Under the pieces are notes generated by a model. The model was not told where the DNA came from. It saw only the letters and a list, made by a program, of their open reading frames with translations, and made no database searches. Position numbers and translations under genes: made by a program. This document shows, piece by piece, positions 1 to 6,222 of a stretch of 8,504 nucleotides of DNA (its first letter is position 1; every line of letters begins with the position of its first letter). The stretch lies in the NCBI GenBank assembly GCA_027058925.1, contig JALTAS010000189.1, positions 1-8,504 of the forward strand. Direction: 5' to 3'. The stretch is from Persephonella sp. GTDB lineage: Bacteria; Aquificota; Aquificia; Aquificales; Hydrogenothermaceae.

Positions 1-798
1 TGCTACAACTGTATGAAAAACAGGATTTCTGACAGTTCTATCTTTTTTAAATTCGGTAAACAAAGTAGAATGTATGTTTTTTTGTAAGATGTTTTCTTTT
101 TGAGTATCAGTATTTTTGTCATTTTTCAGAAGGATGTCAGGAAAACCTGACCTGACTTTGTCCTGATAAATTAGCGTCTGTTCATTATATCTGATTTTCT
201 TCTCAGCGGCGTTTTTTCTTATGAACTTTAAAACTTTTGATTTGTCTATAAAATTGTGTATATCCGTTGTTTCTTTTTTATCCTCATCATCAGAGGACAG
301 CCTGTAATAATTTTTGTGATTTGCTTTTGAATTTTGTGGGGGAGTTATGATAAGACCAGAATTTTTCTCATATTTTTTTGTTAAAGTTCCCTTTTTAAAG
401 TAAAAATATCTGTGATCTTCTAAAGCTTTAATTTCACCTTTTTTTTCTTCTTTTCCCGTTGCAAAGACAAGGTTTTCTTGATAAAAACTTTCCTGATCAT
501 TCAAAACATTTAAAGTATCAAACTTTTTTACTTTTTGTTCAACTGTAAGGTGCTTTTTAAAATAGCCCTTATTTTTAAAGTATTGCTGTTCTTCAACTGT
601 TTTATTCTCTTTTAAGAGGAACTTTAAAATAGGTGACGTTTTATCAAGCAAACTGTAATCTGATCTGGAGATTTTCTCTCTCTTAGATGCTGATTTTTTC
701 ATAGATTCAAATATAGATGCAAAAATATCATTATTCTTAAAAGATTTTTTTGCTTTCTTATTGTGAAGCCCTTTTCCGTAAATCTTTGCGATTTGCAT
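1..798 (-). CDS. Lysine-rich protein, 3' end cut off by window; possible N-terminal part of FliK
   Basis: An uninterrupted frame of 266 codons starts at the ATG at 798 and runs off the left edge, so the C-terminus is missing. The start is MQIAKIYGKG, preceded by a weak GAAGA ribosome site about six bases upstream. The visible part has no signal peptide or membrane segment. It is hydrophilic, very rich in Lys, Glu, Asn and Ser, with few Gly or Trp, and looks largely disordered. Short aromatic-plus-basic clusters recur: YFKNKGYFKK (73-82), RYFYFKK (130-136) and NYYR (163-166). I recognise no domain. The flagellar hook-length ruler FliK has a poorly conserved, disordered N-terminal half and sits among flagellar genes, so FliK is a reasonable guess from context and character only; its conserved C-terminal substrate-switch domain would lie outside the window. 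The gene lies downstream of fliA on the same strand but beyond a probable terminator, so it likely has its own promoter. The reading frame is well supported, the function is not. Confidence 0.7.
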   Translation of the reverse strand, partial: MQIAKIYGKGLHNKKAKKSFKNNDIFASIFESMKKSASKREKISRSDYSLLDKTSPILKFLLKENKTVEEQQYFKNKGYFKKHLTVEQKVKKFDTLNVLNDQESFYQENLVFATGKEEKKGEIKALEDHRYFYFKKGTLTKKYEKNSGLIITPPQNSKANHKNYYRLSSDDEDKKETTDIHNFIDKSKVLKFIRKNAAEKKIRYNEQTLIYQDKVRSGFPDILLKNDKNTDTQKENILQKNIHSTLFTEFKKDRTVRNPVFHTVVA

Positions 799-816
799 GA
801 TTATTCTTCAGATTTT

Positions 817-845
817 AATTTAAATAATGTTTCGTCTGTTTGCAA
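817..845 (-). promoter_or_regulatory. Weak sigma-70-like promoter candidate for the lysine-rich gene
   Basis: On the minus strand TTGCAA (845-840) and TAAATT (822-817) are separated by 17 bases and lie about 20 bases upstream of the ATG at 798. Each hexamer matches the consensus at four of six positions. The region is so AT-rich that chance matches are expected, so this is only the best-placed candidate. Confidence 0.2.
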
Positions 846-860
846 AACTTAATTAATGTT

Positions 861-885
861 GAAAGTTTGAATATTCGGCAGATAT
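861..885 (+). promoter_or_regulatory. Sigma-28-like promoter candidate for the YYK-repeat gene
   Basis: GAAAGTTT (861-868) matches the sigma-28 -35 consensus TAAAGTTT at seven of eight bases. GCAGATAT (878-885) matches the -10 consensus GCCGATAA at six of eight. The gap is 9 bases, where the enterobacterial consensus has 11, which weakens the call. Initiation would fall near 891-893, leaving a leader of about 16 bases before the ATG at 908. An overlapping sigma-70 reading is also possible: TTGAAA (859-864), an 18-base spacer and TATTTA (883-888). Confidence 0.3.
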
Positions 886-907
886 TTATGTGAGAATGGT
901 GCTGAAA

Positions 908-1216
908 ATGAACAGGATTTTGCTGCTTTCAATACTTGCTGTAATCTTTTTTAGTATTGGGGGTTTGACATATTACCTATATGAGAATGTTTACAAAAAC
1001 CAGTACAGGTATTATAAGGGGGAGATAAGGAAAACCCCAAAGTACTACAAGGCAAAACCGGAGAATGCCCCAAATTACTATAAAGGCTCATTAAAAAAAG
1101 TTCCCAGATACTACAAAAAGGATATAAAAGACCTTCCCAACTACTATAGACCTAAAGATTCTGTGAAAGAATCAGACAGAGCTTCAAAATTAAAAAGTCT
1201 TAAAGAAAACTGGTGA
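908..1216 (+). CDS. Small membrane-anchored basic protein with 11-residue YYK...P repeats, unknown function
   Basis: I do not recognise this family. The protein has 102 residues from the ATG at 908. An in-frame GTG at 890 and an ATG at 896 would add up to six residues (MRMVLK), but the ATG at 908 has GGTG (898-901) six bases upstream and places the hydrophobic segment directly after MNR. Residues 4-25 form one transmembrane or signal-anchor helix ending in TYYLY. The rest is soluble, with about 22 Lys/Arg against 9 Asp/Glu. Tyr-Tyr pairs recur every 11 residues (35-36, 46-47, 57-58, 68-69, 79-80), each followed by Lys or Arg, and a Pro recurs with the same period (44, 55, 66, 77). The tail is polar and ends KENW. 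Topology is unclear: a short N-terminus suggests an exported C-terminal part, but the positive-inside rule argues for a cytoplasmic one. The gene converges on fliA, overlapping it by 17 bases, and is divergent from the lysine-rich gene. A motility role is inference from position only. Confidence 0.75.
   Translation: MNRILLLSILAVIFFSIGGLTYYLYENVYKNQYRYYKGEIRKTPKYYKAKPENAPNYYKGSLKKVPRYYKKDIKDLPNYYRPKDSVKESDRASKLKSLKENW
1010..1141 (+). repeat. Four tandem 33-bp coding repeats (11-residue YYK...P units)
   Basis: Four in-frame 33-base units encode YYKGEIRKTPK, YYKAKPENAPN, YYKGSLKKVPR and YYKKDIKDLPN, followed by a partial fifth unit YYRP. Tyr1, Tyr2, Lys3 and Pro10 are invariant in the four full units and position 11 is Lys, Asn or Arg. 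The Tyr codons mix TAT and TAC and the unit interiors differ, so the DNA has drifted while the protein period and anchor residues are kept. That suggests selection on the protein repeat rather than a recent duplication. Confidence 0.85.
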
Positions 1217-1238
1217 TTATCAGTGACTTAAGCTTTTT
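1192..1238. terminator. Probable bidirectional terminator inside the convergent gene ends
   Basis: The sequence folds as a long imperfect hairpin: AAAAAG (1192-1197) pairs with CTTTTT (1233-1238), CTTAA (1199-1203) with TTAAG (1228-1232), and ACTGGT (1209-1214) with ATCAGT (1219-1224, one G-T pair) around a GATT loop. T1198 is bulged and an AGAAA/GAC internal loop separates the upper and lower stems. A and T tracts flank it, so either strand's RNA would end in a U-rich run. The fliA stop (1200-1202) lies in the stem and the repeat gene's stop (1214-1216) at the loop. Stability is modest because much of the stem is A-T. Folded by eye, without an energy calculation. Confidence 0.5.
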
Positions 1239-1826
1239 TATTGCTTCTGACTTTATCTGTGATACCCTTGAAACTGAAACTTTTATCTCTTTTGCAACAG
1301 ATTTAAGATCCTTCTCTTCAAAATAAAGCATCTGAAGTACCCTTTTCTCCTTTTCTGAAAGGAGATTAACAGCCTGCATAAGTTTTTCTTTTTGGTCTTC
1401 TTTGATAACCTCTTCTTCAGGTGTTTCCCTGTTTGATACAAGGGTATCAACAATTTTAAGGCTTTCATCTGAAGAAAGTGCCTTTTCTATACTTACCATA
1501 ACCGCTGTGTTCGATAACGGAACAGGTTTTCCCTCTTCCAGAGGTGGTTCTTTTTTTATCTTGTCTCTGACTGTTCTTGGGACTATATCAAGGCTTCTTA
1601 AATAATCAAGTATCTCTCCTCTTATTTTTATGTAAGCGTAAGTTGAGAATTTTGCTTTATCCCTGTCATACTTCTGTATAGCTTTCATCAATCCTATAAC
1701 ACCAACATTAACAAGATCATCAAACTCTATATCACCCTTAGGTAATCTGTAGTAAATTTTGCTTGCAACCTTCTTCACAAGAGAGATATTATCAAGGATA
1801 ATTTTTTCTCTTTCTTTTTTTTCCAT
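1200..1826 (-). CDS. fliA: Flagellar sigma factor FliA (sigma-28), with reduced sigma-3 region
   Basis: FliA directs RNA polymerase to late flagellar genes such as flagellin. The protein has 208 residues from the ATG at 1826; a TTG at 1832 overlapping the flhG stop would add two. Region 2 (about 8-80) shows DDLVNVGVIGLMKAIQKYD, FSTYAYIKIRGEILDYLRS and then PRTVRDK. Region 4 (about 144-203) shows LSEKEKRVLQMLYFEE and the helix-turn-helix VSVSRVSQIKSEAIKKL. The segment between them is short: compared from memory with Aquifex FliA (about 236 residues), some 24 residues are missing just after VRDK, where the helices around a GREPTDEEVAKELGIS-type stretch normally form most of sigma-3. In place is KKEPPLEEGKPVPLSN. 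The frame is open and both sides align, so a frameshift is unlikely. It starts two bases after the flhG stop without a clear ribosome site, implying coupling, and is the last gene before the terminator. Its anti-sigma partner FlgM is not in the window. Confidence 0.93.
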   Translation of the reverse strand: MEKKEREKIILDNISLVKKVASKIYYRLPKGDIEFDDLVNVGVIGLMKAIQKYDRDKAKFSTYAYIKIRGEILDYLRSLDIVPRTVRDKIKKEPPLEEGKPVPLSNTAVMVSIEKALSSDESLKIVDTLVSNRETPEEEVIKEDQKEKLMQAVNLLSEKEKRVLQMLYFEEKDLKSVAKEIKVSVSRVSQIKSEAIKKLKSLIITSFL

Positions 1827-1828
1827 TT

Positions 1829-2680
1829 TCAATCTTTTTTCAGAAATTTTACTACTTTTTCCCAGAAGCTTTCTTTTAAAGGCGGAGGAGGTTCTCCTAA
1901 TTCTTCTGAGGCTATTTTTTTTAGCTGTAGGACAAATTTTTCTGAGGGATAAACCTCAGATATTATCTGCTTTTTCTTTACTGTTTTCTGTATGTTTTTT
2001 GTCTGGCTCAGAATTCCTCCTAACTGGAGATCAACACCAAGGAATTTACTCACAGAAGATCTTAATCTCTCAAATGTATCAAAACCCTCTTCCTCACTTC
2101 TTACCATATTAACAACAACCTTAAAATCAGAATAATCATAAAGCTTCTTCATAGATTTTATAAGAGCATAAGCGTCCATGATAGCTGTAGGCTCAGGTGT
2201 CGTTATAACATAAGTTTTTGAGGAAGCCCTTATGAAGGATATAACTTTATTGTCAATTCCTGCTGCAGTATCAATAATGATGTAGTCATAATTTTCTGAT
2301 ATATCATTCAAATTCTGGACAAACCTGAAAACAGCGCTGTCCTCAACCTCGTTTATCGCATCTATACCAGAAAATCCAGGAAGGATGTCTATTCCCCGTG
2401 TTGAAAATATAATATCTTCTATTTTTTCACCGCTCAGTATATCTTTAAGGGTTTTCTTTGTGTTGACATTTACAAGTATATGAACATTTGCCATTCCTAT
2501 ATCAGCATCTATTAAAAGAACTTTTTTCCCAAAATCATTTGCAAGGATATAAGAAAAGTTAACGGCAAAATTTGTTTTTCCTACCCCTCCTTTACCGCTT
2601 GCCACAGCAAGAAACTTTGTATTTCTGTCTATCTTTTTTTCATTAATAAGTTTCAGCAATCCTTTTGCCTGCTCTTCCAT
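1829..2680 (-). CDS. flhG: FlhG (YlxH/FleN), MinD-type ATPase controlling flagellar number
   Basis: FlhG is a SIMIBI ATPase that dimerises on the membrane with ATP, stimulates the FlhF GTPase and limits flagellar number. I take the ATG at 2680, giving 283 residues, because a perfect GGAGG sits five bases upstream; an in-frame ATG at 2692 would add MEAV but has no ribosome site. The N-terminal helix EEQAKGLLKLINEKK resembles the DQAxxLR activator motif that contacts FlhF, with Glu for Asp and Leu for Arg. The deviant Walker A is GKGGVGKT (29-36) with signature Lys30, switch I is in LLIDADIGMAN, and Walker B is YIIIDTAAG with Asp137. After a PPPP stretch, the C-terminal SFWEKVVKFLKKD (271-283) has the look of an amphipathic membrane-targeting helix, as in MinD. 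The gene lies directly after flhF, the usual arrangement, and two bases before fliA. Confidence 0.95.
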   Translation of the reverse strand: MEEQAKGLLKLINEKKIDRNTKFLAVASGKGGVGKTNFAVNFSYILANDFGKKVLLIDADIGMANVHILVNVNTKKTLKDILSGEKIEDIIFSTRGIDILPGFSGIDAINEVEDSAVFRFVQNLNDISENYDYIIIDTAAGIDNKVISFIRASSKTYVITTPEPTAIMDAYALIKSMKKLYDYSDFKVVVNMVRSEEEGFDTFERLRSSVSKFLGVDLQLGGILSQTKNIQKTVKKKQIISEVYPSEKFVLQLKKIASEELGEPPPPLKESFWEKVVKFLKKD

Positions 2681-2685
2681 CACAG

Positions 2686-2690
2686 CCTCC
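2686..2690 (-). promoter_or_regulatory. Ribosome binding site that fixes the flhG start
   Basis: GGAGG on the minus strand lies five bases upstream of the ATG at 2680. It begins with the last base of the earlier in-frame ATG at 2692, so that upstream ATG cannot use it. This makes 2680 the better start even though the ATG at 2692 forms a TAATG overlap with the flhF stop. Confidence 0.7.
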
Positions 2691-2691
2691 A

Positions 2692-3834
2692 TTAGGAACT
2701 GATTAAATAAGAAGCGATCGTTTCAGGATTAAGAACCTTTAAATCTTCAGGAACTCTTTGTCCTGTGCTCAGGTAGGAAACAGGCAGTTTCGTTTCAACA
2801 GGTAGGTTAAGGAGAAGACCTGGCTTTAATGTCTCATCTATTTTCGTGAAAAATAGAGAGTGTATCGGGAAAAATGTCTGATATTTGTAAACAACCTCAA
2901 TCGCATCCTCATTTTTAAAATTGCAGCTAATTGTCAGAATGTGTTTTATCTCCTCTTCAAGACTGCTTAAAATCTCTTTTATTTCTCCCAACCTCCAGTA
3001 ATCATAATGGCTTCTTCCTACAGTATCAATCAGAATAAAATCAAATTTCCTCAGCTGTTCAACAGTGTTTTTCAGTTTTTTTGATTCTGATATTGAGTAA
3101 AAGGGTATATTCAGAATATTAGCATAAGTTCTTGCCTGATTGGATGCCCCAACCTTAAATGTGTCTGTACTTATTACGGCAACTTTTTTCTTTTTATCTA
3201 TAACAAGCTGGGATGCTATTTTAAAAAGGTTTGTTGTTTTTCCAACGCCGGTGGGTCCAACAAAAGCAAATATCTGAATACCTTCACTGCCGTTTTCAAA
3301 ACTACCTGTAAACTGTATATGCTTTTTTATTCCTTTAATAACAGCCTCTTTAGTGGTAACTGTATTCAGATCCCATTTATTGGTATCTATATCAAGACCA
3401 CATCCTTCAGAAACTATCTTTTTTGCAACATCAGGAAGAACATCCTTTTCAATAAGCTGTTCCACGAGATGAAGAGCATCTCCTGTAAACTCATTAAGAA
3501 TGTTTGATGAAACAGAGCCTGTCTGAATGTGTGGAGGGAGATTTTCTGGACTTGCCAGTCCCTGTGCATACTTTGGCAGTGAATTTCTTATCTTTTTTTC
3601 TATTAGATCTTCAACCTTTTCAAGGAGTTCTTCAAATTTTAGGACAGGCTCTGTAATTTCCTCTTCATCTACAGGTTCAACAAAAAGCCTGTATTTTTTT
3701 TTGCTTTTGAAAAATAAAAACCTTTTTTCCTCAACAGTCTCATAATGGAGGATCTTTATATCCTCTCCAAGCTCATTTTTCGCCTTCTCTATAAGCTCTT
3801 CAAGATTGTAGCCTTCATAAATCTTAATCTCCAT
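2692..3834 (-). CDS. flhF: FlhF, SRP-type GTPase for flagellar placement
   Basis: FlhF is the third SRP-family GTPase, with Ffh and FtsY. It marks the pole where the flagellar base is built and its activity is stimulated by FlhG. The protein has 380 residues, near the family's usual length. The B domain (about 1-100) is charged and variable, an N-type helical domain covers about 110-185, and the NG GTPase core follows. Motifs seen are G1 FVGPTGVGKTT (191-201), the SRP-type insertion-box start STDTFKVGASNQARTYA (222-238), G3 DTVGRS (270-275), G4 TKID (330-333) and the closing STGQRVPEDL (356-365). Other FlhF proteins usually have DTAGR at G3; the Val is a mild change. The start overlaps the end of flhA by 11 bases, with a distant GGGAG 12 bases upstream, so translation is probably coupled to flhA. 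Confidence 0.96.
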   Translation of the reverse strand: MEIKIYEGYNLEELIEKAKNELGEDIKILHYETVEEKRFLFFKSKKKYRLFVEPVDEEEITEPVLKFEELLEKVEDLIEKKIRNSLPKYAQGLASPENLPPHIQTGSVSSNILNEFTGDALHLVEQLIEKDVLPDVAKKIVSEGCGLDIDTNKWDLNTVTTKEAVIKGIKKHIQFTGSFENGSEGIQIFAFVGPTGVGKTTNLFKIASQLVIDKKKKVAVISTDTFKVGASNQARTYANILNIPFYSISESKKLKNTVEQLRKFDFILIDTVGRSHYDYWRLGEIKEILSSLEEEIKHILTISCNFKNEDAIEVVYKYQTFFPIHSLFFTKIDETLKPGLLLNLPVETKLPVSYLSTGQRVPEDLKVLNPETIASYLISS

Positions 3835-5911
3835 GAGGATCTACAACTCCCAGAATGTTTACTTTAACTTTCGGATCTATTTCAGCATAAGATAATACAA
3901 CATAATCAGGAAGGTACGGCTCTATTATTTTTCTTACAAACCTTCTTGTTGCCGGTGATGTAAGGAGAACAGGTGTTGCCTGATGAAGAACAAACTGCTG
4001 TGCTTTTTCTGTAAGCTGGTGTACCAGTTTCCGGACAAAAGTCGGTTCAAAAGGAGGGAGTGTCCCCCCGTTTTCCTGAACTTTCTCTATAATATAATTC
4101 TCTGTTTTAGGTCCCAAAGTTAAGGCATATAGGGTATTATTTTTCTGGTAAATTGAGGTTATCATTCTGTTTAATGCCTGTCTTACAAACTCTGTTAAAA
4201 CTTCAGGATCATTTGTTTTTGTTATGTTGTCTGAAAGTGTTTCTATTATTGTCAGAAGATCCCTAACAGGTATGCCTTCTTTGAGGAGGTTCTGCAGAAC
4301 CCTGTGAACTATGTTTAGAGGAACCTGTTCAGGAACTATCTCTTTTACTACAGGGTATTTTGCTGAGAGAGAATCTATAAGCTCTTTTGTCTCACTTCTT
4401 CCAAGAACCTCATCTGCATGCTTTTTGATTATCTCTGACAGATGAGTGATAATAACTGTTGGTATGTCAACAACAGTGTATCCGAGCATTTTTGCCTTAT
4501 CTTTAAGTGATTCATCTATCCAGTAAGCATCAAGGCCGAATGCAGGCTCTTTTGTTTTTATTCCTTCTATCTTTCCTTTTGTTGTTCCAGTGTCTATAGC
4601 AAGAAGTTTATCAGGATGTATCTCTCCCCTTCCAACCTCAATGTCTCTTATCAGGATCCTGTATTCTCCAGGTTTAAGCTCAAGGTTGTCTTTTATGTGA
4701 ACGAGAGGGATTATAATTCCAAGATCTTTTGATAGCTGTTTCCTTAAGGATCTTATTCTTTTTACTATCTCTCCGTTCTGTGATTCGTCAACATAAGGTA
4801 TAAGGGCATACCCGATCTCAAACGTTATAAGCTCAGGCTGGGGCAGTATCTCTTCAGGTTTTTCTTCCTCTTCTGTTGTTTTTAGAAGTTCTCTTGCCTT
4901 TTCCTCTGCAACCTCAATCTCTCTTTTCTTAAGTAACTGGTTCATCATAAATGCTGTAATCCCAATAAGAGCTGACAGAAGCATAAAAGGAACAAAGGGC
5001 ATTCCTGGAACTATGCCCATGGCAAAGATTGAGAATGATGCCATGTACAGGGCTTTTGGAAAGCCTGTAAGTTGCTGGAAAACTTCCTTTCCTAAGTTTT
5101 CTTCAGAAACAGCCCTTGTCACCATCAAACCTGCTGCTGTTGACGTAACAAGTGAAGGTATCTGTGAAACAAGACCATCACCGACTGTAAGGAGAGTAAA
5201 ATTCTGGAGTGCTGACTGGATATCCATATGGTGCTGCAGAATACCTATCGCAAGCCCCCCTATTATGTTTACTATCGCAATGATAATTCCTGCAACAGCA
5301 TCTCCTCTTATGAACTTTGATGCACCGTCCATCGCACCGTAGAAATCAGACTCTTTTTGTATCTGCATTCTTCTTCTCTGGGCTTCCTTTTCATCAATTA
5401 TTCCTGCATTCAGATCAGCATCTATAGCCATCTGTTTTCCTGGCAGTGCATCAAGTGTAAACCTTGCGGCAACCTCTGATATTCTTTCTGTTCCTTTTGT
5501 TATAACTATGTAGTTAATAGTCACAAGTATGACAAAAACTATAGCCCCAACAATGTAGCTTCCCCCTACAACGAACTCTCCAAAAGCCTGTATAACATGC
5601 CCTGCTGCATCTGATCCTTCATGTCCGTGAAGCAAGATCCTTCTTGTTGTGGCAACATTAAGAGACAGCCTGAAAAGAGTGGCCATCAAAAGTAATGATG
5701 GAAATGATGACAGCTGGAGAGGATTCTGGACGTAAAGAGTTGTCATCAGTATAACAATAGAAAATGTAATGCTCGCTGTAAGAAGAATGTCAAGGAGAAA
5801 AGGGGGGACAGGAAGAACCATAGCCCCGATAATCGTTATAATCAGGACTACAACAATGGCATCAGAATATTGATTTAATCTGTTAAAGATTGAGTTCAGG
5901 GCTTCTCCCAT
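3824..5911 (-). CDS. flhA: FlhA, flagellar type III export gate protein
   Basis: FlhA is an inner-membrane protein whose cytoplasmic nonameric ring docks chaperone-substrate complexes and which couples proton flow to flagellar export. The protein has 695 residues, normal for the family. The N-terminal half contains about eight membrane helices, starting near 18-33 and ending near 305-325. The FHIPEP family signature is clear: FPSLLLMATLFRLSLNVATT (70-89), LPGKQMAIDADLNAG (156-170) and GDGLVSQIPSL (244-254). An acidic linker, TTEEEEKPEEILPQPE, follows the last helix and leads to the cytoplasmic FlhA-C domain (from about 360), which has EIGYALIPYVD near its start and ends EIDPKVKVNILGVVDPHGD. 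The ATG directly follows the stop of the rod-protein gene (TAGATG), and its ribosome site GGAG lies within that gene's last codons, so the two are tightly coupled. Confidence 0.98.
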   Translation of the reverse strand: MGEALNSIFNRLNQYSDAIVVVLIITIIGAMVLPVPPFLLDILLTASITFSIVILMTTLYVQNPLQLSSFPSLLLMATLFRLSLNVATTRRILLHGHEGSDAAGHVIQAFGEFVVGGSYIVGAIVFVILVTINYIVITKGTERISEVAARFTLDALPGKQMAIDADLNAGIIDEKEAQRRRMQIQKESDFYGAMDGASKFIRGDAVAGIIIAIVNIIGGLAIGILQHHMDIQSALQNFTLLTVGDGLVSQIPSLVTSTAAGLMVTRAVSEENLGKEVFQQLTGFPKALYMASFSIFAMGIVPGMPFVPFMLLSALIGITAFMMNQLLKKREIEVAEEKARELLKTTEEEEKPEEILPQPELITFEIGYALIPYVDESQNGEIVKRIRSLRKQLSKDLGIIIPLVHIKDNLELKPGEYRILIRDIEVGRGEIHPDKLLAIDTGTTKGKIEGIKTKEPAFGLDAYWIDESLKDKAKMLGYTVVDIPTVIITHLSEIIKKHADEVLGRSETKELIDSLSAKYPVVKEIVPEQVPLNIVHRVLQNLLKEGIPVRDLLTIIETLSDNITKTNDPEVLTEFVRQALNRMITSIYQKNNTLYALTLGPKTENYIIEKVQENGGTLPPFEPTFVRKLVHQLTEKAQQFVLHQATPVLLTSPATRRFVRKIIEPYLPDYVVLSYAEIDPKVKVNILGVVDPHGD

Positions 5912-6208
5912 CTATTCTCCGAAGGAGTATTTTTCATAAGCTTTAATTGCGTCAAGTATATACTGTTTTATGCCTAACCTGTCAGATGAGGATACAGCTT
6001 CTGCTATCTGCATATCAAACATGTCCATATACATTTTATATGAAAAAGAGCCTGAGAATATACCTCCATCAAGCGTTTTCCTGAACTCTTTCATCACCAT
6101 TCTTACAAACATTGCCTCAAACTCTCTTGCAACCTCTTCAGGCTTCTTTATCTGTGAAAGATCCTTTATCTCCCAGTAAGGTTTTATTTTCAGATCTGGA
6201 TTGAACAT
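5912..6208 (-). CDS. flgJ: Rod-binding protein, single-domain FlgJ (rod cap domain only)
   Basis: This 98-residue protein matches the N-terminal rod-binding domain of FlgJ, which caps and scaffolds assembly of the flagellar rod in the periplasm. The family pattern is visible in AREFEAMFVRMVMKEFRK (27-44), and then in YKMYMDMFDMQIAEAVSSSD. There is no C-terminal glucosaminidase domain; in enterobacteria that domain opens the peptidoglycan. Single-domain FlgJ occurs in several phyla, where a separate hydrolase is thought to do the cutting; none is visible in this window. No signal peptide is present, as for FlgJ, which leaves through the flagellar export channel. A ribosome site AAGGGG lies eight bases before the ATG. 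The gene sits between flgI and flhA, the expected neighbourhood. Confidence 0.9.
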   Translation of the reverse strand: MFNPDLKIKPYWEIKDLSQIKKPEEVAREFEAMFVRMVMKEFRKTLDGGIFSGSFSYKMYMDMFDMQIAEAVSSSDRLGIKQYILDAIKAYEKYSFGE

Positions 6209-6222
6209 AATTTATACCCCTT

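Noticed and set aside
829..852. Minus-strand TTAAGTTT plus GACGAAAC as a sigma-28 promoter for the lysine-rich gene
   Set aside because: The gap is only 8 bases and the -10 part matches at five of eight positions; in DNA this AT-rich, that is likely chance.
877..890. GG...GC spacing of a sigma-54 promoter near the plus-strand gene
   Set aside because: The second element reads TG where GC is required, and the rest of the consensus is absent.
872..898. Minus-strand GCCGAATA resembling a sigma-28 -10 element
   Set aside because: At the expected 15-base distance the -35 position reads CATT, not TAAA, so there is no paired element.
1010..1141. CRISPR-like or mobile-element reading of the 33-base repeats
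   Set aside because: The units are contiguous, in frame, diverged at the DNA level and conserved as protein; there are no spacers or terminal inverted repeats.
1283..1468. A 61-codon minus-strand frame inside fliA, considered as a sign of a frameshift
   Set aside because: The fliA frame is continuous and matches the sigma-28 family on both sides of this region; the other frame is Lys/Arg-rich shadow sequence without recognisable motifs.
5013..5342. Plus-strand 109-codon frame opposite flhA
   Set aside because: It lies opposite the most conserved part of FlhA and has no recognisable domain or ribosome site.
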